15,837 nucleotides of DNA from an uncultured bacterium. Its GTDB lineage: Bacteria > Bacillota > Clostridia > Oscillospirales > Acutalibacteraceae. The position numbers and the translations under genes are program-made. This document shows, in pieces, positions 14,648 to 15,837 of the stretch (positions within the stretch are counted from its first letter, which is position 1; every line of letters begins with the position of its first letter). The notes below the pieces were generated by a model. The model was not told the DNA's origin. It did no database searches and saw nothing but the letters and a program-made list of their open reading frames with translations. Location of the stretch: the NCBI GenBank assembly GCA_934875675.1, contig CAKXIK010000058.1:1-15837 (forward strand), given 5' to 3'.

Positions 14648-15658
14648 ATGGCTAACGATGTTAAGTTTGAAGGCAAAGAAAGAAGAATGGCCAAAATAGA
14701 AAAGTGTCTTGCCGAGTATGGCCTGGCCAGTCTCGAAGAGGCACGTGACCTTTGCCTGAGCAAGGGTGTTGACTGTGACAAAATCGTCAAGGGTGTGCAG
14801 CCGATCGCGTTCGAAAACGCTGTCTGGGCTTATACACTTGGCTGTGCGGTTGCAATCAAGAAAAATGTGAAGACTGCCGCCGAGGCTTCTGAAGCAATCG
14901 GCATTGGTCTGGAAGCATTCTGTGTTCCGGGATCTGTTGCAGAGCAGCGCTCTGTCGGTCTGGGTCACGGCAATCTGGGCGCCATGCTGCTGCGTGACGA
15001 AACCAAATGCTTTGCATTCCTGGCAGGTCATGAATCCTTTGCTGCTGCAGAGGGCGCAATCGGTATTGCACGCACTGCAAACAAGGCGCGCAAAACTCCG
15101 CTTCGCATCATCCTCAACGGTCTTGGCAAGGATGCTGCTTATATCATCTCCCGTATCAACGGCTTCACCTATGTGAAGACGGATTACGACTTCTTTAGCA
15201 GCGAGCTCAAGATTGTGGAAGAGCGCGCTTTCTCTGACGGCGAACGCGCTGCGGTGAAATGCTATGGTGCCAACGACGTGCTCGAAGGCGTCGCCATCAT
15301 GAAGCAGGAAGGCGTAGATGTTTCCATTACCGGTAACTCCACCAACCCGACCCGCTTCCAGCATCTGGTTGCCGGCACTTATAAGAAATGGGCATTGGAG
15401 AACGGCAAAAAGTATTTCTCGGTTGCTTCCGGTGGTGGTACAGGCCGTACCCTTCATCCGGATAACATGGGTGCAGGTCCGGCTTCTTATGGCTTGACTG
15501 ATTCCATGGGCAGAATGCACGGAGATGCTCAGTTTGCAGGGTCTTCCTCTGTTCCGGCTCACGTGGAAATGATGGGTCTGATCGGCATGGGCAACAACCC
15601 CATGGTCGGTGCGACCGTTGCCTGCGCAGTTGCCGTTGCAGAAGGTTTGCAGAAATAA
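14648..15658 (+). CDS. GGGtGRT-family protein, function unknown
   Basis: This 336-residue soluble protein contains the motif that names its family, GGGTGRT, at 262-268, in a glycine-rich C-terminal half that continues with HPDNMGAGPASYGLTDSMG and ends GNNPMVGATVACAVAVAEG. The N-terminal half is helical, with blocks such as GSVAEQRSVGLGHGNLGAML (95-114). Cysteines are at 20, 36, 43, 66, 92, 121, 205 and 326. There is no signal peptide or membrane helix, and I see no standard nucleotide-binding or radical-SAM motif. An excellent AAGGAGG 9 nt upstream fixes the start. As far as I know the family has no proven biochemical role; its place directly behind an IscU-like gene suggests a part in iron-sulfur or sulfur/metal handling. 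Length and ends look complete, and a strong terminator follows. Confidence 0.9.
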   Translation: MANDVKFEGKERRMAKIEKCLAEYGLASLEEARDLCLSKGVDCDKIVKGVQPIAFENAVWAYTLGCAVAIKKNVKTAAEASEAIGIGLEAFCVPGSVAEQRSVGLGHGNLGAMLLRDETKCFAFLAGHESFAAAEGAIGIARTANKARKTPLRIILNGLGKDAAYIISRINGFTYVKTDYDFFSSELKIVEERAFSDGERAAVKCYGANDVLEGVAIMKQEGVDVSITGNSTNPTRFQHLVAGTYKKWALENGKKYFSVASGGGTGRTLHPDNMGAGPASYGLTDSMGRMHGDAQFAGSSSVPAHVEMMGLIGMGNNPMVGATVACAVAVAEGLQK

Positions 15659-15684
15659 GCAAAAACCGTTTACACGAATGAAAC

Positions 15685-15728
15685 AAAAGAGGCTGTTGCA
15701 AGATGTATTTGCAGCAGCCTCTTTTTTT
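15685..15728 (+). terminator. Rho-independent terminator of the IscU-like/GGGtGRT unit
   Basis: AAAAGAGGCTG (15685-15695) pairs with CAGCCTCTTTT (15715-15725), extended inside by a T-G pair and TGCAA/TTGCA around a 7-nt loop, giving a 17-bp stem that runs into seven T (15722-15728). Confidence 0.92.
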
Positions 15729-15837
15729 GTCAACATACCGTACGATATTTGCCAAACAATTTTCTGCGTTGTAAATAGATATGACCCATCTACCCGAAAA
15801 AAAAAGATATGGTAACAATCGCATTTCAAAGCCTTAG

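Noticed and set aside
14564..15829. A 421-codon open frame on the minus strand opposite the GGGtGRT gene.
   Set aside because: It is antisense to a clear family member and runs through the terminator. No ribosome binding site or family is visible.
15781..15837. An 18-codon open frame (MTHLPEKKRYG...) at the right end.
   Set aside because: No ribosome binding site, and the low-complexity A run makes it look like chance.

Overview
The window looks like chromosomal DNA from a low-to-medium GC Gram-positive anaerobe, most likely class Clostridia and possibly an Oscillospiraceae-type organism. The basis is strong AGGAGG-type ribosome binding sites, sigma-A promoters with TGn-extended -10 boxes, a 912-residue SecA with a C-terminal zinc motif, a variant sortase-type surface signal, and a NifU/IscU-like plus GGGtGRT gene pair of the kind I know from Clostridia. 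I see no rRNA, tRNA, CRISPR array, transposase or phage gene. The assignment is by feel; no database was searched.

Left part (1-2421). A truncated minus-strand gene of unknown function has its own promoter (210-238). Next is a minus-strand MATE efflux pump (280-1653), whose promoter is followed by an 18-bp palindrome at the predicted transcription start. Facing the other way is a small XRE-type regulator (1930-2340), which ends in a hairpin terminator shared with the convergent operon to its right.

Envelope-stress-like operon (2422-5890, minus strand). An OmpR-type response regulator, a HAMP/HisKA sensor kinase (1-nt overlap) and a membrane-anchored HtrA protease lie head to tail. The layout recalls CssRS-HtrA. 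The operon promoter has a good -10 but a poor -35, replaced by one copy of a 12-bp direct repeat whose second copy starts exactly 50 bp further upstream. This suggests activation by a regulator, perhaps the operon's own.

Region 5891-6706 has no long gene. It holds the operon promoter, a possible 47-residue single-pass membrane peptide (6088-6231), a strong plus-strand promoter (6295-6323), several hairpins and a second plausible promoter (6525-6553). The two plus-strand promoters lead into hflX (6707-7954), the ribosome-associated GTPase, which ends in a clear terminator.

Region 8041-10377. An extended -10 promoter drives a 659-residue secreted, probably wall-anchored protein with beta-helix-like glycine-turn repeats and an NTPATGG sorting-like motif. 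Its terminator and the secA terminator sit back to back. secA (10380-13118) is on the minus strand, with its own promoter and a hairpin touching its ribosome binding site.

Right part (13398-15728, plus strand). A promoter drives a 141-residue unknown membrane-anchored protein. A near-consensus promoter inside the 3' end of that gene then drives two well-translated genes: an IscU/NifU-like protein lacking the usual third cysteine ligand, and a GGGtGRT-family protein. A strong terminator closes the unit. This pair is the best candidate for an undescribed system here. The last 109 bases show nothing I can support.
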